Of a stretch of 64,000 nucleotides of DNA, positions 1 through 8,413 are shown piece after piece; within the stretch, counting starts at the first letter, position 1; each line of letters opens with the position of its first letter. A program made the position numbers and the translations under genes. Location: assembly GCF_002163755.1 (NCBI RefSeq), contig NZ_CP015864.1, forward strand, positions 124,001-188,000, in the 5' to 3' direction. Below the pieces are notes generated by a model. That model was not told the DNA's origin and did no database searches. It worked only from the letters and a program-made list of their open reading frames with translations. Source of the DNA: Vibrio campbellii CAIM 519 = NBRC 15631 = ATCC 25920. Lineage in GTDB: Bacteria > Pseudomonadota > Gammaproteobacteria > Enterobacterales > Vibrionaceae.

Positions 1-337
1 GGGGTTATACGAAGCAAACGGCGCAATTATACGCAAAAATTGAAGGTTGACCAGAGCCGTTGATGAAATTGTACTATCTAAGGGATAAGGGATAAATAAC
101 GTTGCAGTGATTTCATCGCATGATGGTTTCGTTGTCAGCACACACCTTGCTGATTTTCGAACGTCCAGTGGCTAATACTGAATCACATCATGCGAGAAAC
201 ATTGGAGTCATATCGAGTTTATTGTGCGTTGCTCATTGTGAGCTCTCATTGTGAACTGAGAGAAGGGGTGGCGATACCTTGCACATCGATACTTTAGATT
301 GAGAGGAGAAAAGAAAAGGAATTGGAAGGAAATGTAA
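1..337. other. Intergenic stretch at window start
   Basis: I see no convincing gene here. Open frames on the minus strand run through it without a ribosome binding site and include the 3' side of the small gene at 338-478 in another frame. No clear terminator with a T-run was found. Confidence 0.5.
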
Positions 338-478
338 TTATAGCTCGAACATTTTATCAAATTCTCTTTGCTCCATGATGTCCTCAATTCGGCGGCGCGT
401 TCTTTGTTTAATCGCAGCTGCGTTTTGTTCGGACTCTTTCTTTTCTTGCTCAATCTGCTTCTTGCTTTTATTTGCCAT
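338..478 (-). CDS. Small charged hypothetical protein (46 aa)
   Basis: The product is a 46-residue, highly charged, Lys/Glu/Arg-rich protein beginning MANKSKKQIEQ and ending KMFEL. It is probably one helix or a coiled coil, with no membrane segment or signal peptide. The ATG is preceded by AAGGTG at a good distance, which supports it over the longer open frame overlapping on the same strand (208-453), which has no binding site. It lies 63 bases downstream of the 69-residue gene and may share its transcript. I do not recognise a function. That it is a real gene is inferred from the ribosome binding site and the strongly biased, soluble-protein-like composition. Confidence 0.6.
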   Translation of the reverse strand: MANKSKKQIEQEKKESEQNAAAIKQRTRRRIEDIMEQREFDKMFEL

Positions 479-541
479 GTTTTTCACCTTGGGAATTTCT
501 TCCTAAATTTCCGCATCATTCATTAATGCACGAAAATTGAT

Positions 542-751
542 TTATTTAATAATAAAACTTCCTAGCTTTGAACCTGAGTCACACAGAATGTCACCAGAGT
601 AGGTTTTCTCACAGTATTTAAAATCAATGAGATAGCAAGCGGATTGGAGTTTTGGCAATATATGGCGCCTCAAAATATCACTGTTAAGTTGATGAATTTT
701 GGCGTTCCAAGAGATGTCGGGTTGTTTTAAACGGAATTCAATCTCTATCAT
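542..751 (-). CDS. Small hypothetical protein (69 aa)
   Basis: A 69-residue protein starting MIEIEFRLKQPDISWNAK, mixed alpha/beta in appearance, with two cysteines near the centre (SACYL, KYCEK) and a third later (LCDSG). It has no signal peptide or membrane helix. CAGGAGAATAA lies directly before the ATG. The start overlaps the stop of the 27-residue ORF upstream in an ATGA arrangement, so translation is probably coupled. Function is not recognised. The two-gene arrangement behind a pair of operator-like dyads resembles small autoregulated modules such as toxin-antitoxin pairs, but nothing in the sequence proves that. Confidence 0.6.
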   Translation of the reverse strand: MIEIEFRLKQPDISWNAKIHQLNSDILRRHILPKLQSACYLIDFKYCEKTYSGDILCDSGSKLGSFIIK

Positions 752-831
752 TTATTCTCCTGTTTTTTAGTGATCTTTTCTTTATTCAATAATTGGTACC
801 AGTGTCTTTGGCGACCTGTTCTTTTAGACAT
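748..831 (-). CDS. Very small basic protein, translationally coupled (27 aa)
   Basis: A 27-codon ORF beginning MSKRTGRQRHWYQLL and ending QENK, very basic. TAGGAAAAATT precedes the ATG, and its TGA overlaps the ATG of the next gene (ATGA). The overlap and ribosome binding site suggest it is translated, either as a functional small protein or as a leader coupling ORF for the 69-residue gene. The paired ACGAT-N4-ATCGT dyads sit just upstream. It has no recognised family. Confidence 0.5.
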   Translation of the reverse strand: MSKRTGRQRHWYQLLNKEKITKKQENK

Positions 832-864
832 AATTTTTCCTAATTTTAAGTAAGTGAAATATCA

Positions 865-914
865 ACGATGGCTATCGTATTTGATAGATATAACATTCCA
901 ACGATAGATATCGT
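865..914. promoter_or_regulatory. Two 14-bp dyads, ACGAT-N4-ATCGT
   Basis: ACGATGGCTATCGT at 865-878 and ACGATAGATATCGT at 901-914 are both perfect five-base dyads with four-base centres, 36 bp apart centre to centre. A half-similar GATAGATAT lies between them at 883-891. They sit 35-85 bp upstream of the minus-strand 27-residue ORF, where a repressor would bind. The binding protein is unknown. Confidence 0.45.
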
Positions 915-1044
915 GTCCGCAGCCCATTTATTTTAGGCAGCAGAAAACCGAGCAAGAATACTTGCGAGTTGTTAAGTGTGAGGAATTTTTGAAGGGGGAG
1001 AGAGTTTGGTGCAGCGAGGAAATGCTGCACCAAGAAAAGCTATC

Positions 1045-1257
1045 TTATAGAGGAGTAACTTCAGTCGCTTGAGGACCTTTTTTACCGTCTTCTACATTGA
1101 AGCTTACTTTCTGACCTTCAGTCAAAGTTTTGAAACCGTCAGCAACGATAGCGTTGAAGTGTACGAATACATCTTGGCCGCCGTTGTCTTGAGTTAGGAA
1201 ACCAAAACCTTTAGTTTCGTTGAACCATTTTACTGAACCAGTTACTTTACCAGACAT
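1045..1257 (-). CDS. Cold-shock protein, CspA family
   Basis: A 70-residue single cold-shock domain (OB fold) that binds single-stranded RNA and DNA and acts as an RNA chaperone in the cytoplasm. RNP1 is seen as KGFGFL (residues 16-21) and RNP2 as VFVHF (30-34), both with the usual aromatic residues. Length is normal for the family. The gene is monocistronic, with about 320 bases of gene-free DNA upstream. A likely -10 element (TATAGT on the minus strand, 1434-1439) would give a 5' leader of roughly 165 bases, as expected for cspA-type genes controlled by mRNA structure. Whether it is truly cold-induced cannot be read from sequence. Confidence 0.95.
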   Translation of the reverse strand: MSGKVTGSVKWFNETKGFGFLTQDNGGQDVFVHFNAIVADGFKTLTEGQKVSFNVEDGKKGPQATEVTPL

Positions 1258-1578
1258 AAAAACCTCTGAAATTAAACAATAATATACGAATTGTGGTGGA
1301 TCTTTTTTAAGCTATTGAATGTGCAATCAAGAGGAAGTTTTACGCAGGAGTCTGAACCGAGAGTTCAGGGTGTTACTGAGAGGGAACTTAAACTAAATGT
1401 AGCATTAACAGCTCTTTTCTAGAGCCAGGCGCCACTATACAGTGTGTTTAAAAAATAGCTACATTTATTTTTCATTTTTTTTCGTTCGAAAAAACTGATG
1501 GAGTAGAACAATTTCATCCCCTCATGATTTTTATCCGTCTTCCTACAATGAATCCATACCAATAAGGGAGGCAATATT
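1258..1578. promoter_or_regulatory. Long 5' leader of the cold-shock gene and promoter of pirin
   Basis: This gap of about 320 bases separates two divergent genes. The part next to the cold-shock gene probably forms its long structured leader. The AT-rich part at about 1440-1500 would hold the promoters. No ORF with a ribosome binding site was found inside it. Confidence 0.4.
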
Positions 1579-2427
1579 ATGAGTACAGTGAGAGAGATTC
1601 GTCAGATCATTCCATCGCACGCAACAGCAGATGGGGATGGAGTGAAAATTCGTCGCGTAGCCGGATTCAACAATAAAAGCTTTTCACCATTCTTGATGGT
1701 GGATGAATTGAAATCAGACCAACGAGCAGACTATGTTGGCGGTTTTCCTCCGCATCCACATCGTGGTATTGAAACTCTGACCTATATGCTGACTGGGCAC
1801 TTCCAGCATCGTGATCACATGAACAACGTTGGTGAGCTCCGTTCCGGCGGCGCGCAATGGATGGCGGCAGGCCGTGGTGTGATTCACAGTGAAATGCCAA
1901 TCATGGAAGACGGTGAACTACATGGTTTCCAAATTTGGATTAACCAACCAGCACGAGACAAGATTTCTCCGGCGCAGTATCACGATTTCCAGCCGGAAAC
2001 CATTACCGAGCATCGTGCAGAGGCTCACGGTTTAGTCCGTGTTATCTCTGGTGAGCTGAACATTGGTGATGAGGTAATTCATGGCCCATTGAGCCGAACG
2101 GGTGTACTGGTGACTGTTGCCGATTGGCGAGCTCATTCAGGCGCCGCGCTCAATCTTATGACGCCTAAACATCATAATATGATGACCTATGTTTACAAAG
2201 GCAGCATCAAAGCGGGTGAACGTGTTGTCACGCAAGGCGAGATGGCATTGCTTTCTCAAGGAGAATGGGTGGCGCTACAAGCCAATGACACCAGTGGCGT
2301 GTTGCTCTTTATTGGCGAACCGATTAATGAACCTGTCGTGCACTATGGCCCGTTTGTGATGAATAGCATCGACGAGATTGAACAAGCGATTCAAGACTAC
2401 AACTCTGGCGTGTTTGAAACCTACTAA
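1579..2427 (+). CDS. Pirin family protein
   Basis: A 282-residue bicupin of the pirin family, cytoplasmic. The N-terminal cupin carries the metal-site signature with PHPHRGIETLTYML (about residues 57-70) and the later GAQWMAAGRGVIHSEMP segment, including the His and Glu ligands expected for an iron centre. Some pirins have quercetin dioxygenase activity, and others act through protein binding. The specific role here is unknown. GGGAGG lies at a good distance before the ATG. It is followed by a strong terminator and seems monocistronic. Length and ligands are normal. Confidence 0.9.
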   Translation: MSTVREIRQIIPSHATADGDGVKIRRVAGFNNKSFSPFLMVDELKSDQRADYVGGFPPHPHRGIETLTYMLTGHFQHRDHMNNVGELRSGGAQWMAAGRGVIHSEMPIMEDGELHGFQIWINQPARDKISPAQYHDFQPETITEHRAEAHGLVRVISGELNIGDEVIHGPLSRTGVLVTVADWRAHSGAALNLMTPKHHNMMTYVYKGSIKAGERVVTQGEMALLSQGEWVALQANDTSGVLLFIGEPINEPVVHYGPFVMNSIDEIEQAIQDYNSGVFETY

Positions 2428-2574
2428 GGCATTTAATGCCCGATAGCCAGTACAAAGTCTTGAAAATGATGCTCTAGGTATGAATACGAGAGGAAAACTC
2501 GAAGTGATTTGGAGCCCGTTAATTGGGCTTATACGCAAGCAAAGACGATATCCACTGCCATCGAATTTGCATCA

Positions 2575-2603
2575 GCCACACCGACATGGTGTGGCTTTTT
2601 TTG
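2575..2603 (+). terminator. Rho-independent terminator after pirin gene
   Basis: GCCACACC-gacat-GGTGTGGC forms a perfect eight-base stem followed by seven T residues. Confidence 0.85.
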
Positions 2604-2669
2604 TTGTTCAGGTTTTATGACCGAGAATCGGTGATTGAGTTAAGCCCGCTTTTTGGGTTGGGCGAGCGT

Positions 2670-3527
2670 TTAGCTTTGCTCCCAGCGCTCGATGGCGTGC
2701 TGACCATATTCCACACCCAGTTCATAAGCTTCACGTAAAGGCTCAGGGGATCGGCTCAAACGCTTTAACTTAAAGCCTTCTGGTGGGCAGATTTGAATGA
2801 TCTCAACGCCTGCTGGTGGATTGTTTATTAATTCCAAACTCTGGTTGTATCGGACATGACGCGTAAGCATTGGCTCGATCAATGCTGGATGATCTTTCAG
2901 TAAACGAGAAGTGAGCTTTTCAAACTTAGGTTTGGATTTGCGATAACTGGCCGGTTGACTCCGTAGCACCATGATTTTTGTCGCACCGCGTTTGATGGCT
3001 TCAGCAACAGGAATAGCATCCGCTACACCACCGTCTACGTACCTTACGCCATCTAATGGCACACCATTGCGGTACATAATTGGTAACGCGCTACTGGCTT
3101 TCATGGTCTCCGCCAACATCTCTACGGATGGTGTTAAGTATTCTGGTTGTCCGTTGTCTTGTCGTGTGACGCCTAAAAAGAACGGTCGAGGATCGGCAGA
3201 AAGCACGGCTCGATCAATGCCCAACTCTTTAAGAGTGACGTCCCACATCCAATCTAAATCCATCATATCGCCACCGCGCACGAGTTGCGTGGGGGAGATA
3301 AACTCTTTGCGTAAGCTGTAATCGAGGTAGATCTTGAGGTTTCTGCCCGGCATTTTTGCAAGGTAAGCTGCTAAGTTACTAGCGCCCGCCGAGACGCCCC
3401 AAAAGCTGTCAAAAGGGGAGAAGTCTTGTTCCATAAAGTGATCGAGTATGCCGCAGGAGAATACCCCACGCATCGCGCCGCCTTCTACAATCAGCGCTCG
3501 AGAGCCAACTTGTTCCATCCTAGCCAT
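2670..3527 (-). CDS. Patatin-like phospholipase (YjjU-like)
   Basis: A patatin-fold serine acyl hydrolase acting on phospholipid or other acyl esters. An oxyanion-hole motif GGAMRG lies near residues 16-21, the nucleophile in GVSAG is near residue 46, and the Asp of the dyad is in DGGVADAIP, all in the usual order. There is no signal peptide, so it is probably cytoplasmic. The start is uncertain. ATG codons at 3527 and 3518 put the domain at the very N-terminus, as is usual. An in-frame ATG at 3587 adds 20 residues of atypical sequence, and none has a strong ribosome binding site. It is divergent from zur, with a Zur-box-like palindrome between them. Overall it resembles E. coli YjjU. Confidence 0.85.
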   Translation of the reverse strand: MARMEQVGSRALIVEGGAMRGVFSCGILDHFMEQDFSPFDSFWGVSAGASNLAAYLAKMPGRNLKIYLDYSLRKEFISPTQLVRGGDMMDLDWMWDVTLKELGIDRAVLSADPRPFFLGVTRQDNGQPEYLTPSVEMLAETMKASSALPIMYRNGVPLDGVRYVDGGVADAIPVAEAIKRGATKIMVLRSQPASYRKSKPKFEKLTSRLLKDHPALIEPMLTRHVRYNQSLELINNPPAGVEIIQICPPEGFKLKRLSRSPEPLREAYELGVEYGQHAIERWEQS

Positions 3528-3632
3528 CCGTTTTGATTTTTTTGATTTGGGATACGAGTTAATTAGAGTAACGGATCTAATGCCCATACCCAAGTTGTGT
3601 TCGCTTGATCGTCACCTTGATGAATCTTTGGT

Positions 3633-3648
3633 TTATGTTATAACATAA
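3633..3648. promoter_or_regulatory. Candidate Zur box
   Basis: TTATGTTATAACATAA is a perfect 16-bp palindrome. It closely resembles the gammaproteobacterial Zur operator core (ATGTTATA...TATAACAT). It lies 50 bases upstream of zur, which suggests autoregulation and zinc control of the genes that follow. Confidence 0.75.
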
Positions 3649-3697
3649 CAATTACTAAAAATATTAAACGGTAGCGTGTGTCTTGTGTGGGGGGAGA

Positions 3698-4156
3698 ATG
3701 AGCGATATTGACGCCATTATTAAGCATGTAGAGGTCAGCTTTAGAGCTCAAGGAAAGCAGTTAACATTGCAGAGGAAGCTGGTGTTGCAAGCGTTGGTTC
3801 ATGCCGATAAAGCGCTTTCTGCTTATGAGCTAGTGGATTACTGCAAAGCTCACTTCGATAAGAATATTCAGGCGATGTCAGTTTATCGGATCTTGGATTT
3901 TCTTGAAGGCGAGCATTTAGCCCACAAGCTTAAAGTTTCCAATAAATACATCGTCTGCTCCCATATTCTCTGCGAGCACGAACACGGCGTTCCTCAATTT
4001 CTCATCTGTTCCAAATGCAACAAAATCAGCGAGCAAGCCATCGATCCAACCTTGATTCACGGTCTGCAATCCCATGCAAAAGAAGAAGGTTTCACCGTTG
4101 TCAGCCCTCAATTAGAGATCAATTGTGTTTGTGATGACTGCGCTAGATCCAAGTAA
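3698..4156 (+). CDS. zur: Zinc uptake regulator Zur (Fur family)
   Basis: A 152-residue Fur-family repressor: an N-terminal winged helix (residues about 15-80, with AMSVYRILDFLE as recognition region) and a C-terminal metal-binding dimerisation domain. Two Cys pairs for structural zinc are visible: C104-x2-C107 and C145-x2-C148. The His/Cys-rich stretch CSHILCEHEH (87-96) is typical of Zur and not of Fur. The ATG at 3698 was chosen because a GGGGGGAG run lies just before it; the longer frame would use TTG. The palindrome upstream and the zinc-paralogue genes downstream fit Zur and not Fur. It should repress under zinc sufficiency. Confidence 0.88.
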   Translation: MSDIDAIIKHVEVSFRAQGKQLTLQRKLVLQALVHADKALSAYELVDYCKAHFDKNIQAMSVYRILDFLEGEHLAHKLKVSNKYIVCSHILCEHEHGVPQFLICSKCNKISEQAIDPTLIHGLQSHAKEEGFTVVSPQLEINCVCDDCARSK

Positions 4157-4258
4157 ATATAGCTGTTTTTGAATGTCCTCTATCTGCGTATTCATCACAC
4201 TCAATGACGTTTATCCCTTCCCACTACTAGCATCATCAGCAAGGAGTTCTGAACCGCT

Positions 4259-5593
4259 ATGTCTGTAACACTGATTAAAAACGCCCTTGTCGTCAACGAA
4301 GGAACCATTATCGAGACCGATTTACGAATTGTCGGTCAGCGAATTGACACTATCTCAGCCAACATCGCGGCTAAACCGGAAGATACGGTGATTGATGCGA
4401 AAGGGTGCTATTTGATTCCCGGTATGATTGATGACCAAGTGCACTTTCGTGAGCCGGGGTTGACGCACAAAGGTTCGATAGCGACAGAATCTAGGGCGGC
4501 GGTTGCCGGCGGTATTACAAGCTATATGGAAATGCCGAACGTTAGTCCTGCAACGACCACCATTGAGGCGCTAGAACGTAAATTCTCTATTGCCGAGCAG
4601 AGCTCCCTCGCGAACTACTCTTTCTACCTTGGTGCAACCGAAGACAACCTTGAGCAAATCAAACAGCTTGATCCGAAGAAGCATTGCGGCGTGAAAGTGT
4701 TTATGGGTGCTTCTACGGGCGATTTGTTGGTCGAAGCACCTCAAGCCTTAGATGAAATTTTCCGTGATTCACCAGTGATGATAGTGACGCACTGTGAGAG
4801 TGGCCCTTTGATTACGCAAAACAAACAGCGACTACTTAAAGAGAAGTCGGAATTTACCATTGAAGATCATCCGTTACTGCGTGATGACGAAGCGTGTTAT
4901 GCGTCTTCCTCTTATGCGGTAGAGCTGGCCAAGAAGCACAACAGTCAGCTGCATGTTCTGCACATCACGACAGCAAAAGAACTGGCTTTGTTTGAAGCGG
5001 GCCCGATTCAAGGTAAGAGCATCACTGCAGAAGCGTGTGTTCACCACCTCTGGTTTAGCAATGAAGATTATGCAGAGCGTGGTAACCAAATTAAATGCAA
5101 CCCAGCCGTAAAATACCCAAGCGACCGCGAAGCCATTCTAAAAGCGTTGAGTACTGGCCAAATTGACATTATCGCCACTGATCACGCACCTCACACATGG
5201 GAAGAAAAACAGGTGCCTTATGAGCAAGCGCCAGCGGGCTTACCTCTGGTGCAGCACGCACTGCTGTCTTTGTTCGATCAAGTTGCTCGCGGGCACATGA
5301 CGATGGAGCAAGTGGTAGAGAAAACGGCCCACAACCCAGCGATTCGTTATGGTGTTCAGGAGCGCGGTTTTATCCGTGAAGGCTATTTTGCAGATTTGGT
5401 TCTTGTTGATACAGCAGCACCAACGCCGGTGACGAACGAGAACAGCTTATACCACTGTGGTTGGTCGCCATTTGCTGGTCACCAGTTCTCGGCTCAAATT
5501 AAGAACACATGGGTCAATGGCGGCCTAGTGTATGCCAACCAACAAGTGAATGAGCGCGCTGCACACGCCATGCGATTGGTATTTGATCGCTAG
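4259..5593 (+). CDS. Dihydroorotase paralogue of the Zur-linked type
   Basis: A 444-residue amidohydrolase of the class I dihydroorotase type (pyrimidine synthesis: carbamoyl aspartate to dihydroorotate). The ring-binding HFREPG and the carboxylatable Lys146 (CGVKVFMG) are present, as are His in VTHCES and LHVLHIT, and the catalytic Asp in ATDHAPH. The usual HxH metal pair is changed: the motif reads D-Q60-V-H62, so one zinc ligand is Gln. AAGGAG precedes the ATG. Enterobacterial and vibrio PyrC are class II, so this is a second copy. Zur-regulated dihydroorotase paralogues are known and thought to serve under zinc shortage. The altered ligand fits that, but activity is unproven. Confidence 0.82.
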   Translation: MSVTLIKNALVVNEGTIIETDLRIVGQRIDTISANIAAKPEDTVIDAKGCYLIPGMIDDQVHFREPGLTHKGSIATESRAAVAGGITSYMEMPNVSPATTTIEALERKFSIAEQSSLANYSFYLGATEDNLEQIKQLDPKKHCGVKVFMGASTGDLLVEAPQALDEIFRDSPVMIVTHCESGPLITQNKQRLLKEKSEFTIEDHPLLRDDEACYASSSYAVELAKKHNSQLHVLHITTAKELALFEAGPIQGKSITAEACVHHLWFSNEDYAERGNQIKCNPAVKYPSDREAILKALSTGQIDIIATDHAPHTWEEKQVPYEQAPAGLPLVQHALLSLFDQVARGHMTMEQVVEKTAHNPAIRYGVQERGFIREGYFADLVLVDTAAPTPVTNENSLYHCGWSPFAGHQFSAQIKNTWVNGGLVYANQQVNERAAHAMRLVFDR

Positions 5594-5741
5594 GATTCAC
5601 GTTTTTCAAAAACTTAGATTATTTGAAAGCTCAGTTTATTTTCGAAAGCTTACATTTATCCGCTTTCTTTGGGCTTTATTTGTAGAAGTATAGTTGTCGT
5701 AGCTTGAGTGTCTTTGAGGCACCGAATAAAGAGAAATCAAT

Positions 5742-6302
5742 ATGTTAAGAAGAAATCCTACTGGTCACATGCCTGAAGTTTCGGAAACAGCGTTCATCGA
5801 TCCGACGGCGATCATCTGTGGCAAAGTGATCATTGAAGATAACGTTTTTATTGGTCCTTATGCGGTGATTCGTGCTGATGAAGTGAACGAGCAAGGCGAT
5901 ATGGAAGCCATCGTCATCAAGCGCGATACTAACATTCAAGATGGTGTGGTCATCCACTCAAAAGCCGGTGCAGCTGTGACCATTGGAGAGCGTTCGTCGA
6001 TTGCGCACCGTTCTATTATTCATGGCCCATGTGAAGTCAGTGATGACGTGTTTATCGGTTTTAACTCCGTGGTGTTTAATGCTGTGATTGGCACAGGTTG
6101 TGTGATTCGCCATAACTGTGTGGTAGATGGACTAGACTTGCCAGAGAACTTCCATGTTCCGCCGATGACCAATATCGGCGCCGACTTTGATTTGAACAGC
6201 ATCTCCAAAGTGCCGCCAGAATACTCGGCGTTTTCGGAGTCTGTGGTTTCAGCAAACCACGAGCTGGTGCAAGGCTATAGGAGAATTGCCAATGAGCTCT
6301 GA
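5742..6302 (+). CDS. Gamma-class carbonic anhydrase paralogue
   Basis: A 186-residue left-handed beta-helix protein of hexapeptide repeats, gamma-carbonic anhydrase family (CO2 hydration), cytoplasmic. The three metal His residues are in place: H72 (VVIHSKAG), H89 (IAHRS) and H94 (IIHGP), with the family's five-residue spacing between the last two. Gamma enzymes can use iron or cobalt instead of zinc. Its place between a Zur-linked dihydroorotase and a COG0523 GTPase argues for a substitute enzyme in zinc shortage. Its end overlaps the GTPase start by 11 bases, so the two are co-translated. There are 148 bases between it and the dihydroorotase gene. Confidence 0.85.
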   Translation: MLRRNPTGHMPEVSETAFIDPTAIICGKVIIEDNVFIGPYAVIRADEVNEQGDMEAIVIKRDTNIQDGVVIHSKAGAAVTIGERSSIAHRSIIHGPCEVSDDVFIGFNSVVFNAVIGTGCVIRHNCVVDGLDLPENFHVPPMTNIGADFDLNSISKVPPEYSAFSESVVSANHELVQGYRRIANEL

Positions 6303-7296
6303 GAACCAACCCATACTTGGTGTTCCTACTAACATCATTACTGGGTTTCTGGGCGTAGGAAAGACCTCTGCGATTTTGAATTTGATGGCGAACAAGCCAG
6401 AGAACGAGCGCTGGGCGGTATTAGTGAATGAGTTTGGTGAAATCGGCGTTGATGGCAGCTTAGTTCAGGGGCAACAAAGCGAAAAGCAGCAAGTGTTTAT
6501 TCGTGAAGTACCTGGCGGCTGCATGTGCTGTGCTGCGGGGTTGCCAATGCAAATCGCCTTAAACCAACTACTTAATGAAGCGAAGCCAGACCGTCTGCTG
6601 ATTGAACCTACTGGGCTTGGTCACCCGAAAGAAGTGCTGCAAGTGTTGTCGACAGATCACTATCGCCAAGTGCTTTCGCTACAAAAGAACATCACTTTGG
6701 TCGACGCGCGTAAGCTTGCGGATGTGCGCTATACACAGCATGACACGTTCAACCAACAGATTGCGATTGCCGATACAGTGGTGGGTAACAAGCTAGATCT
6801 GTATCAAGAGGGTGATACCCAGAAGCTCGAAGCTTACGTGGCGGAAGTTGGGCGCCCGAATACAAAGGTGGTTTTTGCTCAGCATGGTGTGATTCCGTTT
6901 GCTGAATTTGAGGGTGAGACCAACATTCATGAGCATCCGCCGCACCATCACCATCACCATGCAAGTGACAAGCCGTTGGCTTCAGATATGCCAATGCCTG
7001 AGAGTGGTGTGCTCAAAGCGACCAATTCAGGCGAAGGTTTCCAGAGTGTCGGTTGGCGTTTTTCCCCAGAGAAAGTGTTCGATCGCCGGAAGTTGATCCC
7101 TCTTCTGGTCGAGCTGGAAGTGGAGCGCATGAAAGCGGTGTTTATTACTGGCGATGGCATTTATGGCTACAACCTAACGCCTGATGGGCTACAGGAAGTG
7201 GAGTTGGATGACTGCGCGGAAAGCCGAATTGAACTGATTGCAGACAGCATTGATGATCAATTTGAGGCACAGCTTCTGTCTTGTGAATTGGTTTAA
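6292..7296 (+). CDS. COG0523 GTPase, putative zinc metallochaperone
   Basis: A 334-residue G3E-family P-loop GTPase of the COG0523/CobW type. Walker A GFLGVGKT is at residues 18-25, the metal-binding C77-x-C79-C80 (GGCMCC) lies ahead of the switch region, and NKLD supplies guanine specificity. A His-rich insert with six consecutive His lies near residue 215, and the C-terminal CobW domain follows. The family moves zinc to client enzymes in zinc starvation. The ATG at 6292 has AGGAG eight bases upstream, inside the preceding gene, which it overlaps. It is the last gene of the zur group. The client is unknown; the neighbouring paralogues are candidates. Confidence 0.9.
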   Translation: MSSENQPILGVPTNIITGFLGVGKTSAILNLMANKPENERWAVLVNEFGEIGVDGSLVQGQQSEKQQVFIREVPGGCMCCAAGLPMQIALNQLLNEAKPDRLLIEPTGLGHPKEVLQVLSTDHYRQVLSLQKNITLVDARKLADVRYTQHDTFNQQIAIADTVVGNKLDLYQEGDTQKLEAYVAEVGRPNTKVVFAQHGVIPFAEFEGETNIHEHPPHHHHHHASDKPLASDMPMPESGVLKATNSGEGFQSVGWRFSPEKVFDRRKLIPLLVELEVERMKAVFITGDGIYGYNLTPDGLQEVELDDCAESRIELIADSIDDQFEAQLLSCELV

Positions 7297-7434
7297 GGCT
7301 AATAACAGCGGGCATTATCCTCATTAATGCCCGTGTTTCTTTCTCATCTCCCTCTGCATTTTTTCCTATTCCTATTCTTCATTAACACCACGATCATGAT
7401 CTTTTGGTGATGTTGACTTTCCATATTGACATTG

Positions 7435-7479
7435 TTTGATTATCAAATTAAATTGAAATCAAATAATTTGATAATCAAA
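7435..7479. promoter_or_regulatory. Twin operators and promoter of the CDF/MarR pair
   Basis: TTTGATTATCAAA (7435-7447) and TTTGATAATCAAA (7467-7479) are near-identical 13-bp dyads, 32 bp apart (about three turns). TTGACA (7426-7431) and TAAATT (7449-7454) give a promoter with a 17-bp spacer that contains the first dyad. Autorepression by the MarR protein of the operon is the simple reading. Confidence 0.7.
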
Positions 7480-7504
7480 CTAAAATTGGAAGGTAAGTGT
7501 CTCA

Positions 7505-8413
7505 ATGGCTGTATCGCAACACTCACATGATTTCGTTTCTCATAACCAGAAGGGTGAAAAACGCACGCTCTACGTATTGATCCTAACCGTGACCACCATG
7601 GTGGTGGAGATTGCTGCCGGAACCATGTTTGGCTCAATGGCATTGCTAGCAGATGGTTGGCATATGGGGACACACGCAGCGGCATTTTGTATCACCCTGT
7701 TTACTTACCGCTACGCGAAACAAAACGCCCATAATGACCGCTTCTCATTTGGTACGGGTAAGGTGAGTGTGCTCGGCGGTTTTACCAGTGCGATTGCGTT
7801 AGGGATTGTGGCATTGATGATGATGGTCGAGTCGATTCATCGTCTCTTCAACCCTGAAAGCATTCAGTTTAACGAAGCCATTATGGTGGCGGTGATTGGT
7901 TTAGTGGTAAACCTTGCAAGCATGCTGCTTCTGCAAGATCACCATCATCATGGGCATGACCATCATGATCACCATGGACACGATCACGAACATCATCACG
8001 ACCACAACTTAACCGCAGCGTATTTCCACGTACTGGCGGATACGTTGACGTCTCTGTTGGCGATTGTCGCGTTGATTGTCGGTAAGTTTTACGGTTGGAC
8101 TTGGTTGGATGCCATGATGGGGATCGTTGGTGCCGTTGTGATTGGTAAATGGACTTTGGGTTTAATGAAGCAAACAGCGCCAGTGTTGTTGGATGAGAGC
8201 ATCAACAAGTCTTACCGAGATGAGATTACAGAGACGCTTGCACCTTATGCTGAGATTGTTGATTTACACATCTGGAAGGTGAGTGGTCACCATTACTCTG
8301 CGGCAATTGCGCTAAAAAATCACAGTGACAAAACGCTGGATGAATTTAAGCAATTATTGAGTAAATTTGATAAGATTCACCACCTAACTTTGGAAGTTCA
8401 AACGACTGAGTGA
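7505..8413 (+). CDS. Cation diffusion facilitator, DmeF-like
   Basis: A 302-residue inner-membrane divalent-cation/proton antiporter that exports metal from the cytoplasm. It has six predicted membrane helices, the transport-site segment LADGWHMGTHA (about 48-58) and a very His-rich loop of about 23 residues between helices four and five (146-168). A C-terminal cytoplasmic domain follows. The long His loop is typical of DmeF/ZitB-type carriers for zinc, cobalt or nickel; the ion cannot be fixed from sequence. Its TGA overlaps the ATG of the MarR gene by one base. It follows the Zur group, so it may act as the opposite arm of zinc control. Confidence 0.9.
   Translation: MAVSQHSHDFVSHNQKGEKRTLYVLILTVTTMVVEIAAGTMFGSMALLADGWHMGTHAAAFCITLFTYRYAKQNAHNDRFSFGTGKVSVLGGFTSAIALGIVALMMMVESIHRLFNPESIQFNEAIMVAVIGLVVNLASMLLLQDHHHHGHDHHDHHGHDHEHHHDHNLTAAYFHVLADTLTSLLAIVALIVGKFYGWTWLDAMMGIVGAVVIGKWTLGLMKQTAPVLLDESINKSYRDEITETLAPYAEIVDLHIWKVSGHHYSAAIALKNHSDKTLDEFKQLLSKFDKIHHLTLEVQTTE

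Noticed and set aside
208..453. 81-residue minus-strand ORF
   Set aside because: No ribosome binding site, and it overlaps the better supported 46-residue gene at 338-478 in another frame.
6941..6961. CACCAT run resembling an engineered His tag
   Set aside because: It lies inside the COG0523 GTPase at the place where this family normally has a His-rich insert.
7943..8009. Repetitive CATCAC-like DNA that could look like a microsatellite
   Set aside because: It encodes the His-rich loop of the cation exporter, in frame.
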